Numbered from the stretch's first letter, positions 12,037-24,400 are shown. The stretch: DNA of 64,000 bases from Magicicada septendecula (GCA_034769895.1 CM068368.1:689021877-689085876); one strand, 5' to 3'. Notes: a model not told the origin generated them from the sequence alone. Program-made: numbers and translations.

Positions 12037-12054
12037 GTCCCTGTTCGGGCGCCA
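12037..12054 (-). promoter_or_regulatory. Primer-binding site (tRNA-Lys), copy 4
   Basis: Identical 18-mer, two bases from LTR copy 4. Confidence 0.9.
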
Positions 12055-12056
12055 TT

Positions 12057-13172
12057 TGTAACTACTCACTTAATTCCTATTAATAATTAATTCTTACCTT
12101 AGGGTTTTTCCCAGAGTCGTACAGACGAAACTGCTGCAGAAAGGATTATTCGAGATACAAGGGGTAAAGATCAAATACACAGTTTGTGCTAAAACAAATT
12201 GCCTCTGGTTTATTATGCAAAATAACTACTTCGTCTCTCTTTCATGACATTTAAAATTCTTATTTCTTTTCATTAGATTAAATACTCGTTGAATGAGTAA
12301 CAATTTGTAAAAATCAAACAAAGTAACAAAATGAATATTTCTTAATTAACTAGCTTATGACAACTATGGTATACCACAACTATTTATTTTTAGCAATGAA
12401 CCAATATGTGATGTAGCCACACACTCACACACATTCGTTCTTTGACTTTGTCGTTCTATTTAAACCCCACTTTGAGATCTCTGAGGTACATTTAAGATTT
12501 ACAATTTATTTATGTTGAATTATACTCTGGAGAAAAAGGTAAAATATTGGTTAAAACTCAGTTAATACTTAACGTCTGAAGAACTCCGCTGTTTTGCACT
12601 TCTGCTGTGAATGCACTGGTTTTTTTTTCTTTGGTTAACACACCATAAATTAGTTTTGACACTGTTTACCCGCGGGTACTGTTATTGATTATTTCGTATT
12701 AGGTTGATGCGCCACTATTATTTTAATCCACTTTAGAATAAAATTTCTTTTTATTTTGTCGGCCGACATAAATTTTCGAACACTTAGCTCGTTAAGGTAG
12801 ACCGCGCGGCCATGAGTTGCAACTGGAACTCGGCCGCACGTTTTACTGTTTGTACAACTTTTAACACTGTTAATGCGTTGAAAGATAGGCCTACTCTTAA
12901 TTACGGCCTATCTTGCACCCGAGGCCACCGTTTGAATTTAAATCACCAACTTTACTGTCTGATGCTGCTTACTACTGTTAACTCTCTGATGACAAACTGC
13001 ATACTGTGATTCACAAAAAGCCTGCTGCTGGGCCGGTTACGGAATACGTCTGGGCAATTGTTTAGGCTAACTGTATGTAGGTTGTACTGGGGCTCCTCAC
13101 AGGTGAAAGTTAACAATTTATTAATTACTGAATTAAAATTAAAACTGGATCACACACTTCTGTACCGTTACA
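12057..13172 (-). repeat. Array LTR, copy 4
   Basis: Shares the copy 2 variants, so it is the second B unit. It differs from copy 2 at a few sites, for example GTCGTTCTATT against GTCGATCTATT. Confidence 0.92.
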
Positions 13173-13222
13173 ATACCCCCCCCCAATAAGAGGTTGAAGG
13201 CCGAAGCGTTCAAACTCTTATT
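13173..13222 (-). promoter_or_regulatory. Hairpin plus poly-G tract, copy 4
   Basis: Same hairpin (13185-13222) with a run of 9 G. Confidence 0.8.
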
Positions 13223-14241
13223 GCCTAAACCCTAAGAGGATCAGTGAGGATATGGCGCCACAACCCCCCTGAGCACTCTACTAAAATCATGGGTTCTTAC
13301 CCCCCTAGTCCGGCGACTGTGGCACATTCAATTAAAAAATCAACATACGGCCTTCCATCACTCCATATCCCACAACTGATTTGTTTCCTCTTAGCCATAC
13401 TGGTTCATTGACAAAGCAATGGCTCATTTTTTATTATAAAATATCTCTTAACCCTAGAAAATAGTATTAACAAAACAATATAGGATATATACAATACAGG
13501 AGTACATATAAGTTCCAGTCAAAATGATGCATTAATTATACAGAATTGCATTTACACAGAATTTCCTTCAGTTTTCAATTTTAAATGAATATTTTAATCA
13601 TTATGTTTTTTTATCAATTATTTATTTTACCATTACAATCAAAATTCAGATCAAACTAGATTTAAAGTCATATTAAAAATTATCTTTTCAATTTATTTAA
13701 TTACCTTTCATTAAATTTAACTCATATTGTTTTAATTAACAATTTCAAAATTAATTACATTTTTCAAAATGATCCGACATAAAATATTACCTACATTATT
13801 CAAAAAATTTACATTCCTGTCTTCACATATGGAATTTCTTTTTATTTCATAATAGGATTTTCCTACTGGCAATGATTCAGCAGACTACAACACTTTTGTT
13901 ATTGTCAACTCAGCTTCAACACCTCTGGCTGTAAACATTAGTCAAAACATACAACACACCTGTTTACATAAACGGTCGTCTGCCAGACTGGTGTTATAAA
14001 CACTCCTTCAGTCTAAACATTCTGCTTACCTCACCTCTAACACCTGTACTGCACTTTTCAATTTTTTATAAATCTTTTAGTTAACAATTGTAATAATATA
14101 ATAATTTTTATACAATTAATTTCACTATAATATATTTACAAATCTTTATCATTATTATTTCAGTTTTATCACACTTCAATGTCCAAGGTTGCGAGGTCTG
14201 AACCGTAAAACAAAATATTTATAATTGTTCCTTTATGAAGT

Positions 14242-14626
14242 TCAGCCTCCATCGTCAAAAATTAGTCTGGTCTTTATGTAACACTTTTCAATTTTATTGA
14301 TACGCCACATATGGTTATTTTTTGTTTTATAACCACAAGAACTTATTTTTCCATTGTACCAAAACAATAATCTATAGGGTTACCCCCCAAAATTATCTTA
14401 TCATAAATCAAGTTGACATCAGTATTATTTGTAAAGTCTCCGTCAGTGTTTTTTGTTATTATCATTGCATTATTATTACCATATTCTGCTACTATAGGTT
14501 CATTAACAGGCAAATATTTGTCATCAATATACACATTGTTTGTCACACAAGGTATGTTTTTAATTCTACCAGTTCTCTCACTATTTAAACTCTGTATTAA
14601 CTCTTCCCCTTAAATATTTCTACCAT
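14242..14626 (-). CDS. Array ORF2 region, unit 4
   Basis: Homologous stretch, only partly open. Listed for completeness. Confidence 0.35.
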
Positions 14627-15491
14627 TCTCTCTCTCTCTCTCATAATCACTTTCATCACCACAACATTTCATAATCTCACTCCATCCAGAGGGCAACACA
14701 GCATTATTACAACATCTGGCTTTACCAGATACACAAAAATAATTTCTTTGACATTTAAAAGACCTTTTGTCTTCTACAAAAACTAACGAGGAACCTTTGT
14801 CCTCCAACACTACTGGTGAAACCTTTTCTTCACCTATCTCACAAGAAAAATTTGCCCTCTTTTCACCCTTTACACTTAAACTGTCTTCACACTCTCTCTC
14901 ATTCTCATCGGCATTTGCTAATAACACTTCATTATTAAACTCTACTTCAACAAAATCTTCCTTATCACTCTCAACATTAATCTCCTTGTTCTCTACTACC
15001 ACGTTTTTACACATATCATTATAATTCTGATTTGTTTTACATTCAAAATTTTCGATTACCTTTTGTATTTGTTTATCAATTTTTTCTGACACTTGTTCTT
15101 TAATAGTGTTGAAACATTCATCCATCTCATTTAGACGTTTATTCATACTGATTTCGAACTTAACATTTTGTGTATTCATTTCACATAAACGCTTATCAAA
15201 TTTTTGGTCAATATTATTTATATCACCCTTTAACTCATGGAATTTGCTATTAATTGTATTAAATTTAACATCAGAATCACTCTTCTGTTCATTGAAAAGC
15301 AATTGCATCATTTTTATCATATCATTATCCTCAGATTGTTTATTTTTATTCATTACGGGTGGGGTTACCTGAATCCCTGAGTCATCTATTTCATCTGACT
15401 TACTTGATTCTCTATTTTGAACTGGGATTGGGGTCGAATGGACCTCCAACCCACTCATGACCGTTGATTCGGTCAAACTATTATTTTCCAT
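14610..15491 (-). CDS. Array ORF1, unit 4 (293 aa)
   Basis: Open, with a slightly different C-terminus from units 1 and 3. It shares EFNNEV (others EFSNEV) with units 5 and 6, so the right-hand units form a separate lineage within the array. Confidence 0.65.
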   Translation of the reverse strand: MENNSLTESTVMSGLEVHSTPIPVQNRESSKSDEIDDSGIQVTPPVMNKNKQSEDNDMIKMMQLLFNEQKSDSDVKFNTINSKFHELKGDINNIDQKFDKRLCEMNTQNVKFEISMNKRLNEMDECFNTIKEQVSEKIDKQIQKVIENFECKTNQNYNDMCKNVVVENKEINVESDKEDFVEVEFNNEVLLANADENERECEDSLSVKGEKRANFSCEIGEEKVSPVVLEDKGSSLVFVEDKRSFKCQRNYFCVSGKARCCNNAVLPSGWSEIMKCCGDESDYERERENGRNI

Positions 15492-15636
15492 TTTTGTTTT
15501 ATATTATTTTTACATATATAAATATGCCCAGTTTTGCTTTCACAGTCTACAATTTACAACCTCGCCCCACTCCCAAATAACCCGTTCTGCAGCTTAATTA
15601 TGTCTGGCGAATATACGTTATAAACCCTATACTCGA

Positions 15637-15654
15637 GTCCCTGTTCGGGCGCCA
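15637..15654 (-). promoter_or_regulatory. Primer-binding site (tRNA-Lys), copy 5
   Basis: Identical 18-mer, two bases from LTR copy 5. Confidence 0.9.
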
Positions 15655-15656
15655 TT

Positions 15657-16772
15657 TGTAACTACTCACTTAATTCCTATTAATAATTAATTCTTACCTT
15701 AGGGTTTTTCCCAGAGTCGTACAGACGAAACTGCTGCAGAAAGGATTATTCGAGATACAAGGGGTAAAGATCAAATACACAGTTTGTGCTAAAACAAATT
15801 GCCTCTGGTATATTATGCAAAATAACTACTTCGTCTCTCTTTCATGACATTTAAAATTCTTATTTCTTTTCGTTAGATTAAATACTCGTTGAATGAGTAA
15901 CAATTTGTAAAAATCAAACAAAGTAACAAAATGAATATTTCTTAATTAACTAGCTTATGACAACTATGGTATACCACAACTATTTATTTTTAGCAATGAA
16001 CCAATATGTGATGTAGCCACACACTCACACACATTCGTTCTTTGACTTTGTCGTTCTATTTAAACCCCACTTTGAGATCTCTGAGGTACATTTAAGATTT
16101 ACAATTTATTTATGTTGAATTATACTCTGGAGAAAAAGGTAAAATATTGGTTAAAACTCAGTTAATACTTAACGTCTGAAGAACTCCGCTGTTTTGCACT
16201 TCTGCTGTGAATGCACTGGTTTTTTTTTCTTTGGTTAACACACCATAAATTAGTTTTGACACTGTTTACCCGCGGGTACTGTTATTGATTATTTCGTATT
16301 AGGTTGATGCGCCACTATTATTTTAATCCACTTTAGAATAACATTTCTTTTTATTTTGTCGGCCGACATAAATTTTCGAACACTTAGCTCGTTAAGGTTG
16401 ACCGCGCGGCCATGAGTTGCAACTGGAACTCGGCCGCACGTTTTACTGTTTGTACAACTTTTAACACTGTTAATGCGTTGAAAGATAGGCCTACTCTTAA
16501 TTACGGCCTATCTTGCATCCGAGGCCACCGTTTGAATTTAAATCACCAACTTTACTGTCTGATGCTGCTTACTACTGTTCACTCTCTGATGACAAACTGC
16601 ATACTGTGATTCACAAAAAGCCTGCTGCTGGGCCGGTTACGGAATACGTCTGGGCAATTGTTTAGGCTAACTGTATGTAGGTTGTACTGGGGCTCCTCAC
16701 AGGTGAAAGTTAACAATTTATTAATTACTGAATTAAAATTAAAACTGGATCACACACTTCTGTACCGTTACA
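15657..16772 (-). repeat. Array LTR, copy 5
   Basis: Full length with the standard TGTAAC and GTTACA ends. It shares TGGTATATTATG (others TGGTTTATTATG) with copy 6, so units 5 and 6 form their own closely related pair. Confidence 0.92.
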
Positions 16773-16820
16773 ATACCCCCCCAATAAGAGGTTGAAGGCC
16801 GAAGCGTTCAAACTCTTATT
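16773..16820 (-). promoter_or_regulatory. Hairpin plus poly-G tract, copy 5
   Basis: Same hairpin (16783-16820) with a run of 7 G. Confidence 0.8.
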
Positions 16821-17839
16821 GCCTAAACCCTAAGAGGATCAGTGAGGATATGGCGCCACAACCCCCCTGAGCACTCTACTAAAATCATGGGTTCTTACCC
16901 CCCTAGTCCGGCGACTGTGGCACATTCAATTAAAAAATCAACATACGGCCTTCCATCACTCCATATCCCACAACTGATTTGTTTCCTCTTAGCCATACTG
17001 GTTCATTGACAAAGCAATGGCTCATTTTTTATTATAAAATATCTCTTAACCCTAGAAAATAGTATTAACAAAACAATATAGGATATATACAATACAGGAG
17101 TACATATAAGTTCCAGTCAAAATGACGCATTAATTATACAGAATTGCATTTACACAGAATTTCCTTCAGTTTTCAATTTTAAATGAATATTTTAATCATT
17201 ATGTTTTTTTATCAATTATTTATTTTACCATTACAATCAAAATTCAGATCAAACTAGATTTAAAGTCATATTAAAAATTATCTTTTCAATTTATTTAATT
17301 ACCTTTCATTAAATTTAACTCATATTGTTTTAATTAACAATTTCAAAATTAATTACATTTTTCAAAATGATCCGACATAAAATATTACCTACATTATTCA
17401 AAAAATTTACATTCCTGTCTTCACATATGGAATTTCTTTTTATTTCATAATAGGATTTTCCTACTGGCAATGATTCAGCAGACTACAACACTTTTGTTAT
17501 TGTCAACTCAGCTTCAACACCTCTGGCTGTAAACATTAGTCAAAACATACAACACACCTGTTTACATAAACGGTCGTCTGCCAGACTGGTGTTATAAACA
17601 CTCCTTCAGTCTAAACATTCTGCTTACCTCACCTCTAACACCTGTACTGCACTTTTCAATTTTTTATAAATCTTTTAGTTAACAATTGTAATAATATAAT
17701 AATTTTTATACAATTAATTTCACTATAATATATTTACAAATCTTTATCATTATTATTTCAGTTTTATCACACTTCAATGTCCAAGGTTGCGAGGTCTGAA
17801 CCGTAAAACAAAATATTTATAATTGTTCCTTTATGAAGT

Positions 17840-18224
17840 TCAGCCTCCATCGTCAAAAATTAGTCTGGTCTTTATGTAACACTTTTCAATTTTATTGATA
17901 CGCCACATATGGTTATTTTTTGTTTTATAACCACAAGAACTTATTTTTCCATTGTACCAAAACAATAATCTATAGGGTTACCCCCCAAAATTATCTTATC
18001 ATAAATCAAGTTGACATCAGTATTATTTGTAAAGTCTCCGTCAGTGTTTTTTGTTATTACCATTGCATTATTATTACCATATTCTGCTACTATAGGTTCA
18101 TTAACAGGCAAATATTTGTCATCAATATACACATTGTTTGTCACACAAGGTATGTTTTTAATTCTACCAGTTCTCTCACTATTTAAACTCTGTATTAACT
18201 CTTCCCCTTAAATATTTCTACCAT
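17840..18224 (-). CDS. Array ORF2 region, unit 5
   Basis: Homologous stretch, only partly open, like unit 4. Confidence 0.35.
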
Positions 18225-19089
18225 TCTCTCTCTCTCTCTCATAATCACTTTCATCACCACAACATTTCATAATCTCACTCCATCCAGAGGGCAACACAGC
18301 ATTATTACAACATCTGGCTTTACCAGATACACAAAAATAATTTCTTTGACATTTAAAAGACCTTTTGTCTTCTACAAAAACTAACGAGGAACCTTTGTCC
18401 TCCAACACTACTGGTGAAACCTTTTCTTCACCTATCTCACAAGAAAAATTTGCCCTCTTTTCACCCTCTACACTTAAACTGTCTTCACACTCTCTCTCAT
18501 TCTCATCGGCATTTGCTAATAACACTTCATTATTAAACTCTACTTCAACAAAATCTTCCTTATCACTCTCAACATTAATCTCCTTGTTCTCTACTACCAC
18601 GTTTTTACACATATCATTATAATTCTGATTTGTTTTACATTCAAAATTTTCGATTACCTTTTGTATTTGTTTATCAATTTTTTCTGACACTTGTTCTTTA
18701 ATAGTGTTGAAACATTCATCCATCTCATTTAGACGTTTATTCATACTGATTTCGAACTTAACATTTTGTGTATTCATTTCACATAAACGCTTATCAAATT
18801 TTTGGTCAATATTATTTATATCACCCTTTAACTCATGGAATTTGCTATTAATTGTATTAAATTTAACATCAGAATCACTCTTCTGTTCATTGAAAAGCAA
18901 TTGCATCATTTTTATCATATCATTATCCTCAGATTGTTTATTTTTATTCATTACGGGTGGGGTTACCTGAATCCCTGAGTCATCTATTTCATCTGACTTA
19001 CTTGATTCTCTATTTTGAACTGGGATTGGGGTCGAATGGACCTCCAACCCACTCATGACCGTTGATTCGGTCAAACTATTATTTTCCAT
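18208..19089 (-). CDS. Array ORF1, unit 5 (293 aa)
   Basis: Open and nearly identical to unit 4; SLSVEGEK where unit 4 has SLSVKGEK. Conservation of the frame across units may reflect recent copying more than selection. Confidence 0.65.
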   Translation of the reverse strand: MENNSLTESTVMSGLEVHSTPIPVQNRESSKSDEIDDSGIQVTPPVMNKNKQSEDNDMIKMMQLLFNEQKSDSDVKFNTINSKFHELKGDINNIDQKFDKRLCEMNTQNVKFEISMNKRLNEMDECFNTIKEQVSEKIDKQIQKVIENFECKTNQNYNDMCKNVVVENKEINVESDKEDFVEVEFNNEVLLANADENERECEDSLSVEGEKRANFSCEIGEEKVSPVVLEDKGSSLVFVEDKRSFKCQRNYFCVSGKARCCNNAVLPSGWSEIMKCCGDESDYERERENGRNI

Positions 19090-19234
19090 TTTTGTTTTAT
19101 ATTATTTTTACATATATAAATATGCCCAGTTTTGCTTTCACAGTCTACAATTTACAACCTCGCCCCACTCCCAAATAACCCGTTCTGCAGCTTAATTATG
19201 TCTGGCGAATATACGTTATAAACCCTATACTCGA

Positions 19235-19252
19235 GTCCCTGTTCGGGCGCCA
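19235..19252 (-). promoter_or_regulatory. Primer-binding site (tRNA-Lys), copy 6
   Basis: Identical 18-mer, two bases from LTR copy 6. Confidence 0.9.
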
Positions 19253-19254
19253 TT

Positions 19255-20370
19255 TGTAACTACTCACTTAATTCCTATTAATAATTAATTCTTACCTTAG
19301 GGTTTTTCCCAGAGTCGTACAGACGAAACTGCTGCAGAAAGGATTATTCGAGATACAAGGGGTAAAGATCAAATACACAGTTTGTGCTAAAACAAATTGC
19401 CTCTGGTATATTATGCAAAATAACTACTTCGTCTCTCTTTCATGACATTTAAAATTCTTATTTCTTTTCGTTAGATTAAATACTCGTTGAATGAGTAACA
19501 ATTTGTAAAAATCAAACAAAGTAACAAAATGAATATTTCTTAATTAACTAGCTTATGACAACTATGGTATACCACAACTATTTATTTTTAGCAATGAACC
19601 AATATGTGATGTAGCCACACACTCACACACATTCGTTCTTTGACTTTGTCGTTCTATTTAAACCCCACTTTGAGATCTCTGAGGTACATTTAAGATTTAC
19701 AATTTATTTATGTTGAATTATACTCTGGAGAAAAAGGTAAAATATTGGTTAAAACTCAGTTAATACTTAACGTCTGAAGAACTCCGCTGTTTTGCACTTC
19801 TGCTGTGAATGCACTGGTTTTTTTTTCTTTGGTTAACACACCATAAATTAGTTTTGACACTGTTTACCCGCGGGTACTGTTATTGATTATTTCGTATTAG
19901 GTTGATGCGCCACTATTATTTTAATCCACTTTAGAATAACATTTCTTTTTATTTTGTCGGCCGACATAAATTTTCGAACACTTAGCTCGTTAAGGTTGAC
20001 CGCGCGGCCATGAGTTGCAACTGGAACTCGGCCGCACGTTTTACTGTTTGTACAACTTTTAACACTGTTAATGCGTTGAAAGATAGGCCTACTCTTAATT
20101 ACGGCCTATCTTGCACCCGAGGCCACCGTTTGAATTTAAATCACCAACTTTACTGTCTGATGCTGCTTACTACTGTTCACTCTCTGATGACAAACTGCAT
20201 ACTGTGATTCACAAAAAGCCTGCTGCTGGGCCGGGTACGCAATACGTCTGGGCAATTGTTTAGGCTAACTGTATGTAGGTTGTACTGGGGCTCCTCACAG
20301 GTGAAAGTTAACAATTTATTAATTACTGAATTAAAATTAAAACTGGATCACACACTTCTGTACCGTTACA
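19255..20370 (-). repeat. Array LTR, copy 6
   Basis: Full length and almost the same as copy 5. The adjoining internal units share the same shorter length (about 2482 bp). Confidence 0.92.
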
Positions 20371-20418
20371 ATACCCCCCCAATAAGAGGTTGAAGGCCGA
20401 AGCGTTCAAACTCTTATT
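20371..20418 (-). promoter_or_regulatory. Hairpin plus poly-G tract, copy 6
   Basis: Same hairpin (20381-20418) with a run of 7 G. Confidence 0.8.
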
Positions 20419-21436
20419 GCCTAAACCCTAAGAGGATCAGTGAGGATATGGCGCCACAACCCCCCTGAGCACTCTACTAAAATCATGGGTTCTTACCCCC
20501 CTAGTCCGGCGACTGTGGCACATTCAATTAAAAAATCAACATACGGCCTTCCATCACTCCATATCCCACAACTGATTTGTTTCCTCTTAGCCATACTGGT
20601 TCATTGACAAAGCAATGGCTCATTTTTTATTATAAAATATCTCTTAACCCTAGAAAATAGTATTAACAAAACAATATAGGATATATACAATACAGGAGTA
20701 CATATAAGTTCCAGTCAAAATGACGCATTAATTATACAGAATTGCATTTACACAGAATTTCCTTCAGTTTTCAATTTTAAATGAATATTTTAATCATTAT
20801 GTTTTTTTATCAATTATTTATTTTACCATTACAATCAAAATTCAGATCAAACTAGATTTAAAGTCATATTAAAAATTATCTTTTCAATTTATTTAATTAC
20901 CTTTCATTAAATTTAACTCATATTGTTTTAATTAACAATTTCAAAATTAATTACATTTTTCAAAATGATCCGACATAAAATATTACCTACATTATTCAAA
21001 AAATTTACATTCCTGTCTTCACATATGGAATTTCTTTTTATTTCATAATAGGATTTTCCTACTGGCAATGATTCAGCAGACTACAACACTTTTGTTATTG
21101 TCAACTCAGCTTCAACACCTCTGGCTGTAAACATTAGTCAAAACATACAACACACCTGTTTACATAAACGGTCGTCTGCCAGACTGGTGTTATAAACACT
21201 CCTTCAGTCTAAACATTCTGCTTACCTCACCTCTAACACCTGTACTGCACTTTTCAATTTTTTATAAATCTTTTAGTTAACAATTGTAATAATATAATAA
21301 TTTTTATACAATTAATTTCACTATAATATATTTACAAATCTTTATCATTATTATTTCAGTTTTATCACACTTAATGTCCAAGGTTTCGAGGTCTGAACCA
21401 TAAAACAAAATATTTACAATTGTTCCTTTATGAAGT

Positions 21437-21822
21437 TCAGCCTCCATCGTCAAAAATTAGTCTGGTCTTTGTGTAACACTTTTCAATTTTATTGATACGC
21501 CACATATGGTTATTTTTTGTTTTATAACCACAAGAACTTATTTTTTCCATTGTACCAAAACAATAATCTATAGGGTTACCCCCCAAAATTATCTTATCAT
21601 AAATCAAGTTGACATCAGTATTATTTGTAAAGTCTCCGTCAGTGTTTTTTGTTATTACCATTGCATTATTATTACCATATTCTGCTACTATAGGTTCATT
21701 AACAGGCAATTATTTGTCATCAATATACACATTGTTTGTCACACAAGGTATGTTTTTAATTCTACCAGTTCTCTCACTATTTAAACTCTGTATTAACTCT
21801 TCCCCTTAAATATTTCTACCAT
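21437..21822 (-). CDS. Array ORF2 region, unit 6
   Basis: Homologous stretch, open over its C-terminal 90 codons, with Thr for Ile near the end (KCYTKTR). Confidence 0.4.
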
Positions 21823-22685
21823 TCTCTCTCTCTCTCATAATCACTTTCATCACCACAACATTTCATAATCTCACTCCATCCAGAGGGCAACACAACATTA
21901 TTACAACATCTGGCTTTACCAGATACACAAAAATAATTTCTTTGACATTTAAAAGACCTTTTGTCTTTTACAAAAACTAACGAGGAACCTTTGTCCTCCA
22001 ACACTACTGGTGAAACCTTTTCTTCACCTATCTCACAAGAAAAATTTGCCCTCTTTTCACCCTCTACACTTAAACTGTCTTCACACTCTCTCTCATTCTC
22101 ATCGGCATTTGCTAATAACACTTCATTATTAAACTCTACTTCAACAAAATCTTCCTTATCACTCTCAACATTAATCTCCTTGTTCTCTACTACCACGTTT
22201 TTACACATATCATTATAATTCTGATTTGTTTTACATTCAAAATTTTCGATTACCTTTTGTATTTGTTTATCAATTTTTTCTGACACTTGTTCTTTAATAG
22301 TGTTGAAACATTCATCCATCTCATTTAGACGTTTATTCATACTGATTTCGAACTTAACATTTTGTGTATTCATTTCACATAAACGCTTATCAAATTTTTG
22401 GTCAATATTATTTATATCACCCTTTAACTCATGGAATTTGCTATTAATTGTATTAAATTTAACATCAGAATCACTCTTCTGTTCATTGAAAAGCAATTGC
22501 ATCATTTTTATCGTATCATTATCCTCAGATTGTTTATTTTTATTCATTACGGGTGGGGTTACCTGAATCCCTGAGTCATCTATTTCATCTGACTTACTTG
22601 ATTCTCTATTTTGAACTGGGATTGGGGTCGAATGGACCTCCAACCCACTCATGATCGTTGATTCGGTCAAACTATTATTTTCCAT
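21816..22685 (-). CDS. Array ORF1, unit 6 (289 aa)
   Basis: Open, and the most diverged member of the array (for example TIMSGLE, DNDTIKMM, VFVKDKRS). The ORF is retained in the oldest-looking unit, mild support for a real protein. Confidence 0.65.
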   Translation of the reverse strand: MENNSLTESTIMSGLEVHSTPIPVQNRESSKSDEIDDSGIQVTPPVMNKNKQSEDNDTIKMMQLLFNEQKSDSDVKFNTINSKFHELKGDINNIDQKFDKRLCEMNTQNVKFEISMNKRLNEMDECFNTIKEQVSEKIDKQIQKVIENFECKTNQNYNDMCKNVVVENKEINVESDKEDFVEVEFNNEVLLANADENERECEDSLSVEGEKRANFSCEIGEEKVSPVVLEDKGSSLVFVKDKRSFKCQRNYFCVSGKARCCNNVVLPSGWSEIMKCCGDESDYEREREW

Positions 22686-22830
22686 TTTTGTTTTATATTA
22701 TTTTTACATATATAAATATGCCCGGTTTTGCTTTCACAGTCTACAATTTACAACCTCGCCCCACTCCCAAATAACCCGTTCTGCAGCTTAATTAGGTCTG
22801 GCGAATATAGGTTATAAACCCTATACTCGA

Positions 22831-22848
22831 GTCCCTGTTCGGGCGCCA
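22831..22848 (-). promoter_or_regulatory. Primer-binding site (tRNA-Lys), copy 7
   Basis: Identical 18-mer, although the surrounding leader in this unit carries several changes (for example GGTCTGG for TGTCTGG nearby). Confidence 0.9.
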
Positions 22849-22850
22849 TT

Positions 22851-23961
22851 TGTAACTACTCACTTAATTCCTATTAATAATTAATTCTTACCTTAGGGTT
22901 TTTCCCAGAGTCGTACAGACGAAACTGCTGCAGAAAGGATTATTCGAGATACAAGGGGTAAAGATCAAATACACAGTTTGTGCTAAAACAAATTGCCTCT
23001 GGTTTATTATGCAAAATAACTACTTCATCTCTCTTTCATGACATTTAAATTTCTTATTTCTTTTCGTTAGATTAAATACTCGTTGAATGAGTAACAATTT
23101 GTAAAAATCAAACAAAGTAACAAAATGAATATTTCTTAATTAACTAGCTTATGACAACCATGGTATACCACAACTATTTATTTTTAGCAATGAACCAATA
23201 CGTGATGTAGCCACACACTCGCACACATTCGTTCTTTGACTTTGTCGTTCTATTTAAACCCCACTTTGAGATCTCTGAGGTACTTTTTAAGATTTACAAT
23301 TTATTTATGTTGAATTATACTCTGGAGAAAAAGGTAAAATATTGGTTAAAACTCAGTTAATACTTAACGTCTGAAGAACTCCGCTATTTTGCACTTCTGC
23401 TGTGAATGCACTGGTTTTTTTTTCTTTGGTTAACATAAATTAGTTTTGACACTGTTTACCCGCGGTACTGTTATTGATTATTTCTTATTAGGTTGATGCG
23501 CCACTATTATTTTAATCCACTTTAGAATAACATTTCTTTTTATTTTGTCGGCCGACATAAATTTTCGAACACTTAGCTCGTTTAGGTTGACCGCACGGCC
23601 ATGAGTTGCAACTGGAACTCGGCCGCACGTTTTACTGTTTGTACAACTTTTAACACTGTTAATGCGTTGAAAGATAGGCCTACTCTTAATTACGGCCTAT
23701 CTTGCACCCGAGGCCACCGTTTGAATTTAAATCACCAACTTTACTGTCTGATGCTGCTTACTACTGTTCACTCTCTGATGACAAACTGTATACTGTGATT
23801 CACAAAAAGCCTGCTGCTGGGCCGGTTACGCAATACGTCTGGGCAATTGTTTAGGCTAACTGTATGTAGGTTGTACTGGGGCTCCTCACAGGTGAAAGTT
23901 AACAATTTATTAATTACTGAATTAAAATTAAAACTGGATCACACACTTCTGAACTGTTACA
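22851..23961 (-). repeat. Array LTR, copy 7 (outermost 5' LTR of the array)
   Basis: About 1111 bp and the most diverged LTR of the seven. It ends in GTTACA like the others, but the poly-C/hairpin block that should follow is replaced by unrelated DNA at 23962. This is therefore the true right edge of the array and the 5' end of the minus-strand element. Confidence 0.9.
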
Positions 23962-24400
23962 AAAGTTAAAATGGGGTATCAAAAAATGATACAGTAAATA
24001 ATAGTGGTAGTGATATTGAGAGTAGAAATTTAGTTGAGGTTAGAGTATTTAGTGATCGTAATGATTTAGAAAGGGAGTATAGAGATAGTTTAAATGTAGA
24101 GTATGAACAGAGGGCAAATTTTTCTTGTGGTATAGGTGAAGGAAAGGCTTCACCAATGTTGTTGGAGGACAAAGGTTCCTCAAGAGTTTTTTTGGGAGGC
24201 AAATGGTCTCCGAAATGTCCCTTAATTTTTTGCGGTTTATCTGGTAAGTCCAGATGGAATTATAATAAAGTGATATTGTCCTCTGTGTGGAGTGAGAATA
24301 TGAAATGGTGTGGTATTGAAAGTGATTATGAGCGAGATGGAGTGATAGAGTTATTCAGATTAAGTAGAGATTATGAAGGGTTAGTAGTGGGAATAAATAT
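23962..24400 (+). pseudogene. Inverted, diverged relative of array ORF1/ORF2
   Basis: Plus-strand translation gives EYEQRANFSCGIGEGKASP, LLEDKGSS and KWCGIESDYERDG, clearly homologous to the array ORF1 (ECEKRANFSCEIGEEKVSP, VLEDKGSS, KCCGDESDYERE) and running on into the ORF2 start (ELFRLSRDYEGL against EIFKGKRDYEEL). It is an old, broken member of the same family in the opposite orientation. The array LTR abuts it on the left and a Gypsy LTR on the right, so it seems to be the target both landed in. Confidence 0.75.

Larger units (their letters stand above)
1..23961 (-). mobile_element. Head-to-tail array of a short non-autonomous LTR retrotransposon
   Basis: The same unit recurs with spacing 3614-3615 bp for the first copies and 3591-3600 bp for the last ones. 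In plus-strand order each unit is an internal region (about 2480-2498 bp) followed by an LTR (about 1116 bp); the element reads on the minus strand. LTRs lie at 1214, 4828, 8443, 12057, 15657, 19255 and 22851. Adjacent units share a single LTR, as expected if unequal recombination between LTRs built the array. No pol domain is visible in any unit, so it is a gag-type non-autonomous (LARD-like) element. Units are nearly identical, so expansion was recent; the right-most unit is the most diverged. The left end lies outside the window. Confidence 0.93.

Noticed and set aside
1-23961. CRISPR or rDNA-type repeat
   Set aside because: The 3.6-kb unit has LTR, primer site, ORFs and polypurine tract, and no rRNA sequence or short repeat-spacer pattern.
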